Origin: Aquabacterium sp. A3
Lineage (GTDB): Bacteria > Pseudomonadota > Gammaproteobacteria > Burkholderiales > Burkholderiaceae_C
DNA: 64,000 bases
NCBI RefSeq assembly: GCF_038069945.1
Contig: NZ_JBBPEV010000002.1
Location: forward strand, 273,269 to 337,268
Reading direction: 5' to 3'
A program made the translations under genes and the position numbers. A model generated the notes under the pieces. It had not been told where the DNA came from. It saw nothing but the letters and a program-made list of their open reading frames with translations, and ran no database searches. Of this stretch, positions 29,403 through 38,134 are shown in pieces (positions within the stretch are counted from its first letter, which is position 1; the number at the start of each line of letters is the position of its first letter).

Positions 29403-31181
29403 ATGACAAGGTGCTTGAGGATGCTGAGTCGTAGCCTGTGGTCAGTGGCCATGGTGGGAATGTTGTGCAGTGGCCTGGCCCAGGCAGCAGGTGATCAGCC
29501 CATGGCCCGAGGCTGGATCGTCAAGCTCAAAGATGCCCAGCCTCAGCCTGTGGTGCGCCTGGCCGCCGCGGCCGTGCCCTCTGACGGCCCCACCAGCCAG
29601 CGCAATCGCCTGTGGCAGGCGGCGCAGCGGCAGCGGGTGAGCATCGTGGCGCATCGGCCTTCTGCGTTCGGAGCGCAGGTCATCAGGGCGGCTTCGACCA
29701 TGACACTGGCCCAGGCTGAAGCCGAGGCCGACCGGCTGCGCGGCGATCCTGATGTGGAGTGGGTGGTGGTCAACGCCGTTGAGCGACGGGCGGCCACCGC
29801 CAATGTATTGCCGGTCACTGATCCAGCTTACGGAAGCCAGACCTGGTTGGCCCCTCGTGTGAGCGGCCTGGCAGGTGTTGGCAATTTTCCTGCTGCGTGG
29901 CAGGCTGTGGCTGTGCCCCGGGCGACCTCGCAGGTGGCGGTGGCCGTTCTGGACACCGGTATCCTGAGCGAGCCTGATGAACTGGATGGTCGAATCCTTC
30001 AAGGCTACGATTTCATCTCGGAGTCGGTTTATGCCCGGGATGGCAACGGTCGCGATGCTGATCCGTCGGACGAAGGCGACTGGATGGACGATGCCACTCG
30101 TCAGAGCAACCCCTTGCTTTATGCCGACAACTGCGAGAACGAAGACAGTTCGTGGCACGGCACGGCGATCGCTGCCATGCTGGTGGCGAGTGTCAATAAC
30201 GGCCAGTACGGCACAGGCATGTTGGCCGCCTTTCCTGACGTGAAAGTACTTCCGGTTCGCGTTGGTGGTGTTTGCGGCGCCGATCGTGCCGACATTCTGG
30301 ATGCCATGCTCTGGGCCGCCGGGATTCCTTTTTCTGGCAGTCCCCCCGTGAACCAGAATCCAGCCAAGGTGATTTCCTTGAGCTTTGGCGGCGGCGACAC
30401 TTGCTCTGTGAACACGGGCTACCCAAGGGTGATCGAGCAGTTGCGCAACGCTGGCGTTTTGCTGGTCGCCTCTGCAGGCAATGGTGACGACTCCGGGCGT
30501 GGTCTGAGCACGCCCACAGTGCCTGCCAATTGTCAGGGCGTCATGGCGGTGACGGCGTTGAATCAGCGCGGCTCCAAGGCCACATATGCCAACCTGGTTC
30601 GCACAGGTGACGGCCTGTGGGGCATCGGGGTCGCTGGTGGGGATGTCAACACCAGTAGTTTTGCCACCGACGACGGTGTGCAAACCTTGGTTGACACGGG
30701 CAGCCGGGAGCCCAGCGGTACGTTCGCCATGTCACCCATTGCAGGCACCAGTTTTGCCACGCCACAGGTGGCCGGCGTGGCGGCCATGCTCTGGTCGCTG
30801 GACAGTTCTCTGAGCCTGAACCAGGTGATGTCCATTTTGGTGAACTCGGCCAGACCGTGGGCTCAAGTCAACGCCGAGTTGTCGTCGTTGTTCTTGCCGC
30901 TGTGCTCAACCAGTCAGCGTGGCGCGTGCCGATGCACCGACAGCACTTGTGGCTCGGGGGTACTTGATGCCGCTGCAGCGGTCGGAGCGGTGCTGGACGA
31001 GTCTTCCCTGTTCCGCCAAGAGCTCAGTAACGATCCTGACCCTGTGACCAATGAATCTGGCGGCGGCGGTGGCGGTGGCCACATCGGCTGGCCCTGGGGC
31101 CTTGCGCTTTACGCTCTCTTGCTGAGCGGCTGGTGGTCGCAGCGACGCCGCGCTCAGAACCTGCAGGCCGTGAAAGTCTGA
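29403..31181 (+). CDS. Secreted subtilisin-like serine protease (S8) with GlyGly-CTERM tail
   Basis: A 592-residue preproprotein: Sec signal (about residues 1-28, ending GLAQAAG), an inhibitor-like propeptide (about 30-120), then the S8 domain. The triad is VAVLDTGIL (Asp184), SSWHGTAIA (His252) and AGTSFATPQVAG (Ser450). After the catalytic domain comes a seven-residue glycine run, then a tryptophan-rich transmembrane helix and an RRR cluster. This is the GlyGly-CTERM pattern recognised by rhombosortases. Starts at GTG 29411 (other frame) are excluded; ATG 29421 with AAGGTG upstream is an alternative. Its 3' end overlaps the convergent SPOR gene by 28 bases. Confidence 0.92.
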   Translation: MTRCLRMLSRSLWSVAMVGMLCSGLAQAAGDQPMARGWIVKLKDAQPQPVVRLAAAAVPSDGPTSQRNRLWQAAQRQRVSIVAHRPSAFGAQVIRAASTMTLAQAEAEADRLRGDPDVEWVVVNAVERRAATANVLPVTDPAYGSQTWLAPRVSGLAGVGNFPAAWQAVAVPRATSQVAVAVLDTGILSEPDELDGRILQGYDFISESVYARDGNGRDADPSDEGDWMDDATRQSNPLLYADNCENEDSSWHGTAIAAMLVASVNNGQYGTGMLAAFPDVKVLPVRVGGVCGADRADILDAMLWAAGIPFSGSPPVNQNPAKVISLSFGGGDTCSVNTGYPRVIEQLRNAGVLLVASAGNGDDSGRGLSTPTVPANCQGVMAVTALNQRGSKATYANLVRTGDGLWGIGVAGGDVNTSSFATDDGVQTLVDTGSREPSGTFAMSPIAGTSFATPQVAGVAAMLWSLDSSLSLNQVMSILVNSARPWAQVNAELSSLFLPLCSTSQRGACRCTDSTCGSGVLDAAAAVGAVLDESSLFRQELSNDPDPVTNESGGGGGGGHIGWPWGLALYALLLSGWWSQRRRAQNLQAVKV

Positions 31182-31909
31182 CCTCGGGGCAGGACGAGGC
31201 CCGACAAGGCGATCTGCGTGTCGCTGTCGGCTTCGTTGACGCGCAGCACCTGCCGCTCGATGGCGCGGCGCAGGCGAATGACGCGGGCAGTACGCACCCC
31301 TGTGTCCTTGAGCGATGCCAGCGCCTGTTGAGCCGCTTCCTGGGTGTCGTGGCGTCCCAGGCTGATGCCGGGCGCCAGGCTGGCAGGCACCCGCAGCACT
31401 TCATAGCGCAGACCAGGGATGCGGTCGAGCTCGGTTTGCTTGCGCTCCAGGGCGGCCTCGGTGTCGAACGGACCCATGTAAATCGACCATTGCTCGGGGC
31501 TGGCGCGTTTGATGGTGTCCCAGGTCAATTGGGGCAGCACACGGCGCACGGCGCTGCTCACCTGCTCGAACTCGGGGTCATTGAAGGGGCCGGCTTCAAT
31601 GCACAGGCTGTTGCCCTGGCGGTTGACGCTGGCCAGGCCGGCGCCTGAGGCCGTGGCGGGCCGCAGGGAAGCCCCTGGCGTGTCCGTCGTGCCGGGCGCC
31701 ATGGCGGCGTCACCAGGTGTCTCGGGCGGGGCCACCAGCGACAAGGGGTGCCGCTCCAGCACGCCCACCCGCTGTGCCTGGATTTCGGGGCGGGTTTCGG
31801 TGGTGGCACGGGCGGCCGACGACCACAGATCGGCAGGCAGCCAGCCCTGGCTCCAGGCAAACACGGCCGCATTGGCCAGCAGCAGGATCAGAAACAGAAA
31901 GCGCAACAT
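31154..31909 (-). CDS. SPOR-domain membrane protein
   Basis: A 251-residue protein with one N-terminal transmembrane helix (MLRFLFLILLLANAAVFAW), a proline/alanine-rich linker and a C-terminal region with two SPOR-like stretches: YMGPFDTEAALERKQTELDRI and a segment SLGRHDTQEAAQQALASLKD. SPOR domains bind denuded peptidoglycan at the septum. It follows birA on the same strand with 18 bases between them. Confidence 0.82.
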   Translation of the reverse strand: MLRFLFLILLLANAAVFAWSQGWLPADLWSSAARATTETRPEIQAQRVGVLERHPLSLVAPPETPGDAAMAPGTTDTPGASLRPATASGAGLASVNRQGNSLCIEAGPFNDPEFEQVSSAVRRVLPQLTWDTIKRASPEQWSIYMGPFDTEAALERKQTELDRIPGLRYEVLRVPASLAPGISLGRHDTQEAAQQALASLKDTGVRTARVIRLRRAIERQVLRVNEADSDTQIALSGLVLPRGQTFTACRF

Positions 31910-31927
31910 CAGGCGGTCATCATGGCA

Positions 31928-32821
31928 TCACGGGGAGGGGCGCACGCTCACGTCGCCGCTGGTCCAGCGCTGCAGGCCGTGGGCGGTGTGCACGAGCAGG
32001 GCGCCATCGGCGTCCACACCCAGGCATTGTCCTTCATCGTCGGCAGCGTCGCGGCCGGGCTGGGCCTCGTGGCCCCACAGTTGTACCGCGCGGCCCATCA
32101 GCACATCGCGCTGGGCAAACCGGGGCTGCAGGGGCGCGAAGCCACTCAAGGCAAAGCGCGCCATGCCTTGCAGCAAGGCGGGCACCACCTGCGCAAACAC
32201 CTGCGCCACGGCCAGGTCGGGGGCGTCGGCGGCGGGCCACAGGCTGATGGCGTCGGCGCTGGGCGGCTGGCCTCGCACATTCAGCCCCACCCCCACCACC
32301 ACCCAGCGCATGGGCTCGGGCAGTCCGGGGGCCGGGGTCACCTCGATGAGGATGCCGCCCAGCTTGCGCGGGCCCACCCACAGATCGTTGGGCCATTTGA
32401 GCCCCACTGGCGCGCGCAGGGCGCCCAGGCCGTCCAGGGCCTCGGCCAGGGCCAGGCCCACGGCCAGCGACAGGGTGTGGCCTCCACCGGGCACGTGGTC
32501 AAGGGCCAGGGGCACGCCCACCGAGAACGTGAGGGTGTCGCCCGCCTGGGCGTGCCAGGATCGGCCCCGCCGGCCGCGGCCAGCGGTTTGAGACAGGGCC
32601 AGCAGCACGGTGGGCTGGCACTGGCCCTGGCGCCCCTGGGCCATCAGCCGCGTGTTGGTCGAGTCCAGTTCGGGGTGCACTTCCAGGCTCAGACCGGGCC
32701 AGTCGGCCTGGCACGCCATCCAGATGTCTTCGGCGGCGGCGTTCACGGCCGACAACAACGATGGCGGCAAGGCCGGTGCCGTGGTGGGCGCAGAGGGGGC
32801 GGCAGCGGTGTCACTGGGCAT
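31928..32821 (-). CDS. birA: Biotin-[acetyl-CoA-carboxylase] ligase, catalytic form without HTH
   Basis: A 297-residue enzyme that attaches biotin to the carrier protein of acetyl-CoA carboxylase. Seen are LDSTNTRLMAQG, the biotinyl-AMP loop GRGRRGRSWHAQAGDTLTFS, LKWPNDLWVGPRKLGGILIE and VVGVGLNV. There is no N-terminal winged-helix domain, so it is not a biotin-operon repressor of the E. coli kind. The ATG at 32821 is preferred; the frame is open into the SET gene upstream. It starts 11 bases after that gene's stop. Confidence 0.92.
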   Translation of the reverse strand: MPSDTAAAPSAPTTAPALPPSLLSAVNAAAEDIWMACQADWPGLSLEVHPELDSTNTRLMAQGRQGQCQPTVLLALSQTAGRGRRGRSWHAQAGDTLTFSVGVPLALDHVPGGGHTLSLAVGLALAEALDGLGALRAPVGLKWPNDLWVGPRKLGGILIEVTPAPGLPEPMRWVVVGVGLNVRGQPPSADAISLWPAADAPDLAVAQVFAQVVPALLQGMARFALSGFAPLQPRFAQRDVLMGRAVQLWGHEAQPGRDAADDEGQCLGVDADGALLVHTAHGLQRWTSGDVSVRPSP

Positions 32822-32832
32822 GCCGGCCCACC

Positions 32833-33354
32833 TCAGCGGCGTCGCCGCGTGGCCAGCATGGTGCCGCGGCAGCTGGGCGTGCCGCACCAGCAGGCGTATT
32901 CCTTCTTGAGCGTGGGCGTGATGCGCTCGTCGATCACCAGGCCGTAGTCGAAGAACAGCTCTTCGCCGGGGGCGATGTCCCTCAGTGCGCGCAAATACAC
33001 CCTGAAGCCTTCCTGCTCGGCTTCGAGGTTGGGTTCGCAGCAGTGATTGATCCACTTGGCCGAGTTGCCCTGGTACTTGCCGTCGATGACATGACCGTCG
33101 TCCAGGTGAAAGTAAAACGTGTGGTTGGGCTGCTCGGGGTCGTGGGGGTGGCGATCAAGGGCCTCCTCCCAGGTGATGATCTCGCCCTTGTATTCCAGCA
33201 CCACCTCGCCGACGGCAATGGGCTGGATGGCGAACACGCCCTTGCCGTGCACCCCGGATCGGCGCACCTGCGTGCGGCGGCCGGCCGACGCGGCCGGCAC
33301 GCGCGCGCTGGCCGTGCGGGCCGCCGGGTGGTTTTTTTTCGTGGCTTGCGTCAT
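32833..33354 (-). CDS. SET-domain protein-lysine methyltransferase
   Basis: A 173-residue protein. After a basic leader (TKKNHPAARTASARVPAAS) the SET domain has GVHGKGVFAIQPIAVGEVVLEY, the catalytic core WINHCCEPNLEA (NHxCxPN), GEELFFDYGL and a post-SET cysteine cluster CWCGTPSC. All the elements for AdoMet-dependent lysine methylation are present. Bacterial SET proteins modify chromosomal or ribosomal proteins in some species, but the target here is unknown. A run of eight A lies in codons 6-8 of the coding strand. The open frame continues upstream over topB on the opposite strand, which I treat as non-coding. It is divergent from topB. Confidence 0.9.
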   Translation of the reverse strand: MTQATKKNHPAARTASARVPAASAGRRTQVRRSGVHGKGVFAIQPIAVGEVVLEYKGEIITWEEALDRHPHDPEQPNHTFYFHLDDGHVIDGKYQGNSAKWINHCCEPNLEAEQEGFRVYLRALRDIAPGEELFFDYGLVIDERITPTLKKEYACWCGTPSCRGTMLATRRRR

Positions 33355-33383
33355 CGGCCGGATTCGGTAAATTGAAAGTGTGG

Positions 33384-33424
33384 GCGCGCGCGCGTGTGCA
33401 CACCCGTGCGTGCGTGCGCGCGCG
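33384..33424. repeat. Alternating purine-pyrimidine (Z-DNA-prone) tract
   Basis: Two perfect 20-bp alternating tracts (33384-33403 and 33405-33424) built of CG, GT and CA steps are separated only by a single out-of-phase C. This lies between the divergent SET and topB starts. Such tracts flip to left-handed DNA under negative supercoiling. Confidence 0.8.
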
Positions 33425-33498
33425 AGAAGCCCGATTGTATGAACGGATTTCATGCGTCTCTCGCGGAGACGTGTCCTCAACCAGAAAAAAATCAGCTC

Positions 33499-36144
33499 AT
33501 GAGCAAAGCCCTGGTCATCGCCGAAAAGCCCTCTGTGGCCCAAGACATCGTCCGCGCCCTGACGCCGGTCGACGGCAAGTTCGAGAAGCACGACGAGTAT
33601 TTCGAGTCCGAGCACTATGTGGTGAGCTCGGCGGTGGGTCACCTGGTCGAGATCAAGGCCCCGGATGAATTTGACGTGAAGCGCGGCAAGTGGAGCTTCG
33701 CCAACCTGCCGGTCATCCCGCCGCACTTCGACCTCAACCCGATCGACAAGAGCAAGGGGCGCCTGAACGCGCTGGTCAAGCTCATCAAGCGCAAGGACGT
33801 CACCACCCTGATCAACGCGTGTGACGCGGGACGCGAGGGTGAGCTGATCTTCCGCCTGATCGTGCAGTACGCCGCCGACAGCACGGCCACGACGCGCGCC
33901 AAGGGCCTGGGCAAGGATGTGAAGCGCCTGTGGTTGCAGAGCATGACGCCGGCGGCCATCCGCGATGGCTTCGAGGCCCTGCGCACCGATGAGCAGATGA
34001 TGCCGCTGGCCAGTGCCGCGCGTTGCCGCTCCGAGGCCGACTGGCTGGTGGGCATCAACGGCACGCGCGCCATGACGGCGTTCAACTCGCGCGATGGCGG
34101 GTTCTTTTTGACCACCGTGGGCCGGGTGCAGACGCCCACGCTGTCCATCGTGGTGGAGCGCGAAGAAAAGATCCGCAAGCACGTCTTCCGTGACTACTGG
34201 GAGGTGCGTGGCACCTTTGGCGCGCAGGCCGGCAGCTACGACGGCAAGTGGTTCGACCCGGACTTCAAGAAGGACAAGAGCGCCACTGAAGGCTCGGCCG
34301 AGGCCGAGTTCAAGGCCGACCGCGTCTGGAGTGCGGCCGAGGCGCAGGCCATCGCCGATGCGGTGCGTGGCCAGCAAGGCACCGTCACCGAAGAATCGAA
34401 GCCCAGCACGCAGGCCAGCCCGCTGTTGTACGACCTGACCACCTTGCAGCGCGAGGCCAACTCGCGCTTTGGCTTTTCTGCCAAGACCACGCTGGGCCTG
34501 GCGCAGGCCCTGTACGAAAAGCACAAGGTGCTGACCTATCCGCGTACCGATTCGCGCGCGCTGCCCGAGGACTACATCCCCGTGGTCAAGCAAACGATGG
34601 GCATGATCGCCGACGAGGACATGCCTGGCCCGCTGAAGGACCTGGCCATGCACGCCCGCAAGGCGGTCAACGACGGCTACGTCAAGCCCACCAAGCGCGT
34701 GTTCGACAACGCCAAGGTGTCGGATCACTTCGCCATCATCCCCACGCTGCAGGCGCCCAAGGCCCTGACCGAGGCCGAGGCCAAGCTCTACGACATGGTG
34801 GTCAAGCGCTTCATCGCGGTGTTCTACCCCTCGGCCGAGTTCCAGGTCACCACGCGCATCACCAAGGTGGCCGCCGCCGGCAAGACGCACCACTTCCAGA
34901 CCAACGGCAAGGTGCTCGTCAAGCCGGGCTGGCTGGCGGTGTACGGCAAGGAAGCGGCCGAGGAGGGCGATGACGCCCACCTGGTGCCGGTGCAGGCCGG
35001 TGAGGCCGTGGCCAACGAAGACATCGTGGTCTCGGCGCACAAGACCAAGCCGCCCGCCCGCTACACCGAAGCCACGCTGCTGAGCGCCATGGAAGGCGCG
35101 GGCAAGCTCATCGACGACGAAGAGCTCAAGGCCGCGATGCAGGAAAAGGGGCTGGGCACGCCCGCCACGCGCGCGGCCATCATCGAAGGCCTGCTGACCG
35201 AGAAGTACATGCTGCGCGAAGGCCGCGAGCTGATCCCCACGGCCAAGGCCTTCCAGTTGATGACGCTGCTGCGCGGCCTGGGTGTGGTCGAGCTCACCAA
35301 GCCTGAGCTGACCGGCAACTGGGAGCACCAGCTCTCCGAGATGGAGAAGGGGCGTTTGAGCCGCGAGGCCTTCATGGCCGAAATCGCCGCGATGACGCAA
35401 CGCGTGGTGCAAAAAGCCAAGGAGTACGACCGCGACACCATCCCGGGCGACTACGCCACACTGAAGGCGCCGTGCCCCAACTGCGGTGGCGTGGTCAAAG
35501 AGAACTACCGCCGCTACACCTGCACCGGGGCCGATGGCCAGGGCGAGGGCTGTGGCTTCAGCATGGGCAAGATCCCGGCGGGCCGCAGCTTCGAGCTGCA
35601 CGAGGTGGAGCAGCTGATGACCGAGCACAAGCTGGGCCCGTTGGAGGGCTTCCGCTCGAAGGCGGGCTGGCCCTTCACGGCCGAGCTCAAGCTGGTGAAG
35701 GACGAGGAGACGAACAACTGGAAGATGGAGTTCGACTTTGGCGAAGACGCCAAGAAGGAAGAGGAGTCTGGCGAGCCGGTGGACTTCAGCAACGCCACCA
35801 CGCTGGGTGCCTGCCCCAAGTGCGGCGGCAGCGTGTACGAGCACGGCACCAACTACGTGTGCGAGCACACGCTGGGCTCGGGCAAGGCCAAGTGCGACTT
35901 CAAGAGCGGCAAGGTCATCCTGCAGCAGCCGATCGCGCCTGAGCAGATGGGCAAGCTGCTGGAAACGGGCAAGACCGACCTGCTGGAGAACTTCGTGTCC
36001 AACAAGACACGGCGCAAGTTCAAGGCCTTCCTGAGCTGGGATGCCAAGGCGGGCAAGGTGGGCTTCGAGTTCGAGCCCCGCGCGCCCAAGGCCCCGGCGG
36101 CCAAGAAGGCGGCGCGCAAGGTGGCGGCCAAGAACTCGGCTTGA
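33499..36144 (+). CDS. topB: DNA topoisomerase III
   Basis: An 881-residue type IA topoisomerase. The TOPRIM domain opens SKALVIAEKPSVAQDI and has INACDAGREGELIFRLI. The active-site Tyr347 is in LTYPRTDSRAL. After residue 650 come zinc-ribbon elements (CPNCGG and CPKCGGSVYEHG with later Cys) and a repeated C-terminal domain. It ends in a Lys/Ala tail (KAPAAKKAARKVAAKN). It decatenates and relaxes DNA. The ATG at 33499 fits family starts, but there is only an A-rich stretch and no clear Shine-Dalgarno. Confidence 0.96.
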   Translation: MSKALVIAEKPSVAQDIVRALTPVDGKFEKHDEYFESEHYVVSSAVGHLVEIKAPDEFDVKRGKWSFANLPVIPPHFDLNPIDKSKGRLNALVKLIKRKDVTTLINACDAGREGELIFRLIVQYAADSTATTRAKGLGKDVKRLWLQSMTPAAIRDGFEALRTDEQMMPLASAARCRSEADWLVGINGTRAMTAFNSRDGGFFLTTVGRVQTPTLSIVVEREEKIRKHVFRDYWEVRGTFGAQAGSYDGKWFDPDFKKDKSATEGSAEAEFKADRVWSAAEAQAIADAVRGQQGTVTEESKPSTQASPLLYDLTTLQREANSRFGFSAKTTLGLAQALYEKHKVLTYPRTDSRALPEDYIPVVKQTMGMIADEDMPGPLKDLAMHARKAVNDGYVKPTKRVFDNAKVSDHFAIIPTLQAPKALTEAEAKLYDMVVKRFIAVFYPSAEFQVTTRITKVAAAGKTHHFQTNGKVLVKPGWLAVYGKEAAEEGDDAHLVPVQAGEAVANEDIVVSAHKTKPPARYTEATLLSAMEGAGKLIDDEELKAAMQEKGLGTPATRAAIIEGLLTEKYMLREGRELIPTAKAFQLMTLLRGLGVVELTKPELTGNWEHQLSEMEKGRLSREAFMAEIAAMTQRVVQKAKEYDRDTIPGDYATLKAPCPNCGGVVKENYRRYTCTGADGQGEGCGFSMGKIPAGRSFELHEVEQLMTEHKLGPLEGFRSKAGWPFTAELKLVKDEETNNWKMEFDFGEDAKKEEESGEPVDFSNATTLGACPKCGGSVYEHGTNYVCEHTLGSGKAKCDFKSGKVILQQPIAPEQMGKLLETGKTDLLENFVSNKTRRKFKAFLSWDAKAGKVGFEFEPRAPKAPAAKKAARKVAAKNSA

Positions 36145-36267
36145 CGCTGGTGCTGAGGGGCCCGTGGTGGAACCTTGTCAGGATTGGCCGCTCAGACACG
36201 ACGAGGGGGCACAGGGCCCCATAAGGGCCCCACGGCCCCTCGTCCCGCTGGCCTTCAAGGAGTTTCC

Positions 36268-37296
36268 ATGAGCTTTGTTCGCACCTCGCATCACCTGCTG
36301 CACCCCGACAGTGGCTGCACCCTGCCTGAGCACGAGGTCACCCCGCAGGCGGTGTACCTTCGGCGTCGCCAGCTGTTGCAAGGCCTGGCGGGCGCAGGGG
36401 CGCTGGCCGGTGCGGGCGGCCTGATCGGCGCCCCGGCATGGGCCCAGGGACAGGCCGCCGTGGTCAAGGGGCCGGGCAAGCTGCCGGCCCTGGCCGCCCA
36501 GCGCACGGCCGTGGCGGGTGGCGTCGTGATGGACAAGCTCACGCCCTACGACGACGTCACCACCTACAACAACTTCTATGAGTTCGGCACCGACAAGTCC
36601 GATCCGGCGCGCAACGCCCACACGCTGAAGACCCGCCCCTGGATGGTGCGCATCGAGGGCGAGGTGCTCAAACCCCTCACGCTGGACATCGACCAGTTGC
36701 TCAAGCTGGCGCCCATGGAAGAACGCATCTACCGCCTGCGTTGTGTGGAAGGCTGGTCCATGGTGATTCCGTGGGTGGGTTATTCGCTGGCCAGCCTGTT
36801 GAAGCAGGTGCAGCCCACCTCGAAGGCGAAGTACGTGGAGTTCTACACCCTGGCCGACGCCAAGCAGATGCCCGGCCTGCGCAGCAGCGTGCTGGACTGG
36901 CCCTATGTGGAGGGCCTGCGCATGGACGAGGCCATGCACCCCCTGACGCTGATGGCCTTTGGCCTGTATGGCGAGGTGATGCCCAAGCAAAACGGCGCCC
37001 CCATGCGGCTGGTGGTGCCCTGGAAGTACGGCTTCAAGAGCGCGAAGAGCATTGTCAGGATCAGGCTGGTCGAGCGCGAGCCCGTGTCGTCCTGGACGGC
37101 TGCCATTCCGCGCGAATATGGGTTTTACTCCAACGTCAACCCGAAGGTGGACCACCCGCGCTGGAGCCAGGCCACCGAGCGGCGCATTGGTGAGGGCGGG
37201 CTGTTCACGCCCCGCCGCCCCACCTTGATGTTCAATGGCTATGAGGCCCAGGTGGGCCAGTTGTACGCCGGCATGGACCTGCGCAAATACTACTGA
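36268..37296 (+). CDS. msrP: Protein-methionine-sulfoxide reductase, molybdopterin subunit
   Basis: A 342-residue periplasmic oxidoreductase. The Tat signal [19 protein letters not shown] lies at about residues 30-48 and ends at PAWAQG. The molybdopterin-ligating Cys159 is in [14 protein letters not shown]. The family ending [15 protein letters not shown] is present. MsrP repairs oxidised methionine in envelope proteins, taking electrons from the quinone pool via MsrQ. The ATG at 36268 has AAGGAG 5 bases upstream. msrQ begins 13 bases after the stop. Confidence 0.96.
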   Translation: MSFVRTSHHLLHPDSGCTLPEHEVTPQAVYLRRRQLLQGLAGAGALAGAGGLIGAPAWAQGQAAVVKGPGKLPALAAQRTAVAGGVVMDKLTPYDDVTTYNNFYEFGTDKSDPARNAHTLKTRPWMVRIEGEVLKPLTLDIDQLLKLAPMEERIYRLRCVEGWSMVIPWVGYSLASLLKQVQPTSKAKYVEFYTLADAKQMPGLRSSVLDWPYVEGLRMDEAMHPLTLMAFGLYGEVMPKQNGAPMRLVVPWKYGFKSAKSIVRIRLVEREPVSSWTAAIPREYGFYSNVNPKVDHPRWSQATERRIGEGGLFTPRRPTLMFNGYEAQVGQLYAGMDLRKYY

Positions 37297-37309
37297 CGAT
37301 GGATGACGG

Positions 37310-37933
37310 ATGGATGTGAATCGCGTGTTGCTGGCCCCCTGGGCCAAGCCGGTGTGTTGGGCCTTGTGTGCGGTGCCTGCGCTGGCCTTGCTGGGTGCAG
37401 GATTGGCCGATGCGCTGGGCGCCAATCCGGCCGAGCGACTGATCCGTGAGACCGGTGAATGGGCGCTGCGGTTTTTGTGGCTGACGCTGCTGATCTCGCC
37501 CCTGCGTGATGTGGCGGGGTGGCCGGGCCTGCTGCGATTCAGGCGGGCGCTGGGCGTGACGGCCTTCGTGTACGCGGCGCTGCACTTTCTGGCCTATGCC
37601 TGGCTGGACAAGTCGCTGCTGGTGGCCGACATCGTGGCCGATGTGTTCAAGCGCAACTTCATCCTGGTGGGCATGGTGGCCTTGTTGTTGATGCTGCCCC
37701 TGGCGCTGACCTCGTTCAACGCCGCCATCAGGGCCCTGGGCGGACGCCGTTGGCAAATGCTGCACAAGCTGACCTACGTGGTCGCGTTGCTGGGCTTGCT
37801 GCACTTCTACTGGAAGATGTCGGCCAAGAACGACGTGGCCGAGGTCATGGTGTATGCCGTGCTGCTGGCGGTGCTGCTGGGCTGGCGCGTGATGCGCCGT
37901 GGCGGCATCCTGGCGATGTGGCGCCCCCGCTGA
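37310..37933 (+). CDS. msrQ: MsrQ, haem-binding membrane subunit for MsrP
   Basis: A 207-residue protein with six predicted helices of the ferric-reductase-like type. Haem-ligand histidines are in AALHFLAYAWL, MLHKLTYVV and LLHFYWK. FRRALGVTAFVYAALHF and SFNAAIRALGGRRWQMLHKL are family signatures. It passes electrons from quinones to MsrP. It lies directly behind msrP. Confidence 0.95.
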   Translation: MDVNRVLLAPWAKPVCWALCAVPALALLGAGLADALGANPAERLIRETGEWALRFLWLTLLISPLRDVAGWPGLLRFRRALGVTAFVYAALHFLAYAWLDKSLLVADIVADVFKRNFILVGMVALLLMLPLALTSFNAAIRALGGRRWQMLHKLTYVVALLGLLHFYWKMSAKNDVAEVMVYAVLLAVLLGWRVMRRGGILAMWRPR

Positions 37934-38134
37934 CCAGCCCCAGGGGCGATTCCCTGAATGCCTGGTGTTATCCCGGGTTCGCATCCCACATCGCGGGGGG
38001 CGGACTTACCCGGGCTTGGGTTGATGTGGCCAATGCTTGGCCGACTCGGTCAACGCCGGGGGGCTGTGTGGCCCGGGGCAGGTGACTAGCATCGAGTCCA
38101 TCGAATGCATCACGCAACCTGTCTGGAGTCCTCC

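Noticed and set aside
33355..35868. Upstream extension of the SET gene frame over topB
   Set aside because: The extension lies antisense to TopB and would give a 1,000-residue protein; the ATG at 33354 gives a normal small SET protein.
37973..37992. T-loop-like GGTTCGCATCCC, as in a tRNA
   Set aside because: No matching acceptor, D-arm or anticodon stem can be drawn around it.
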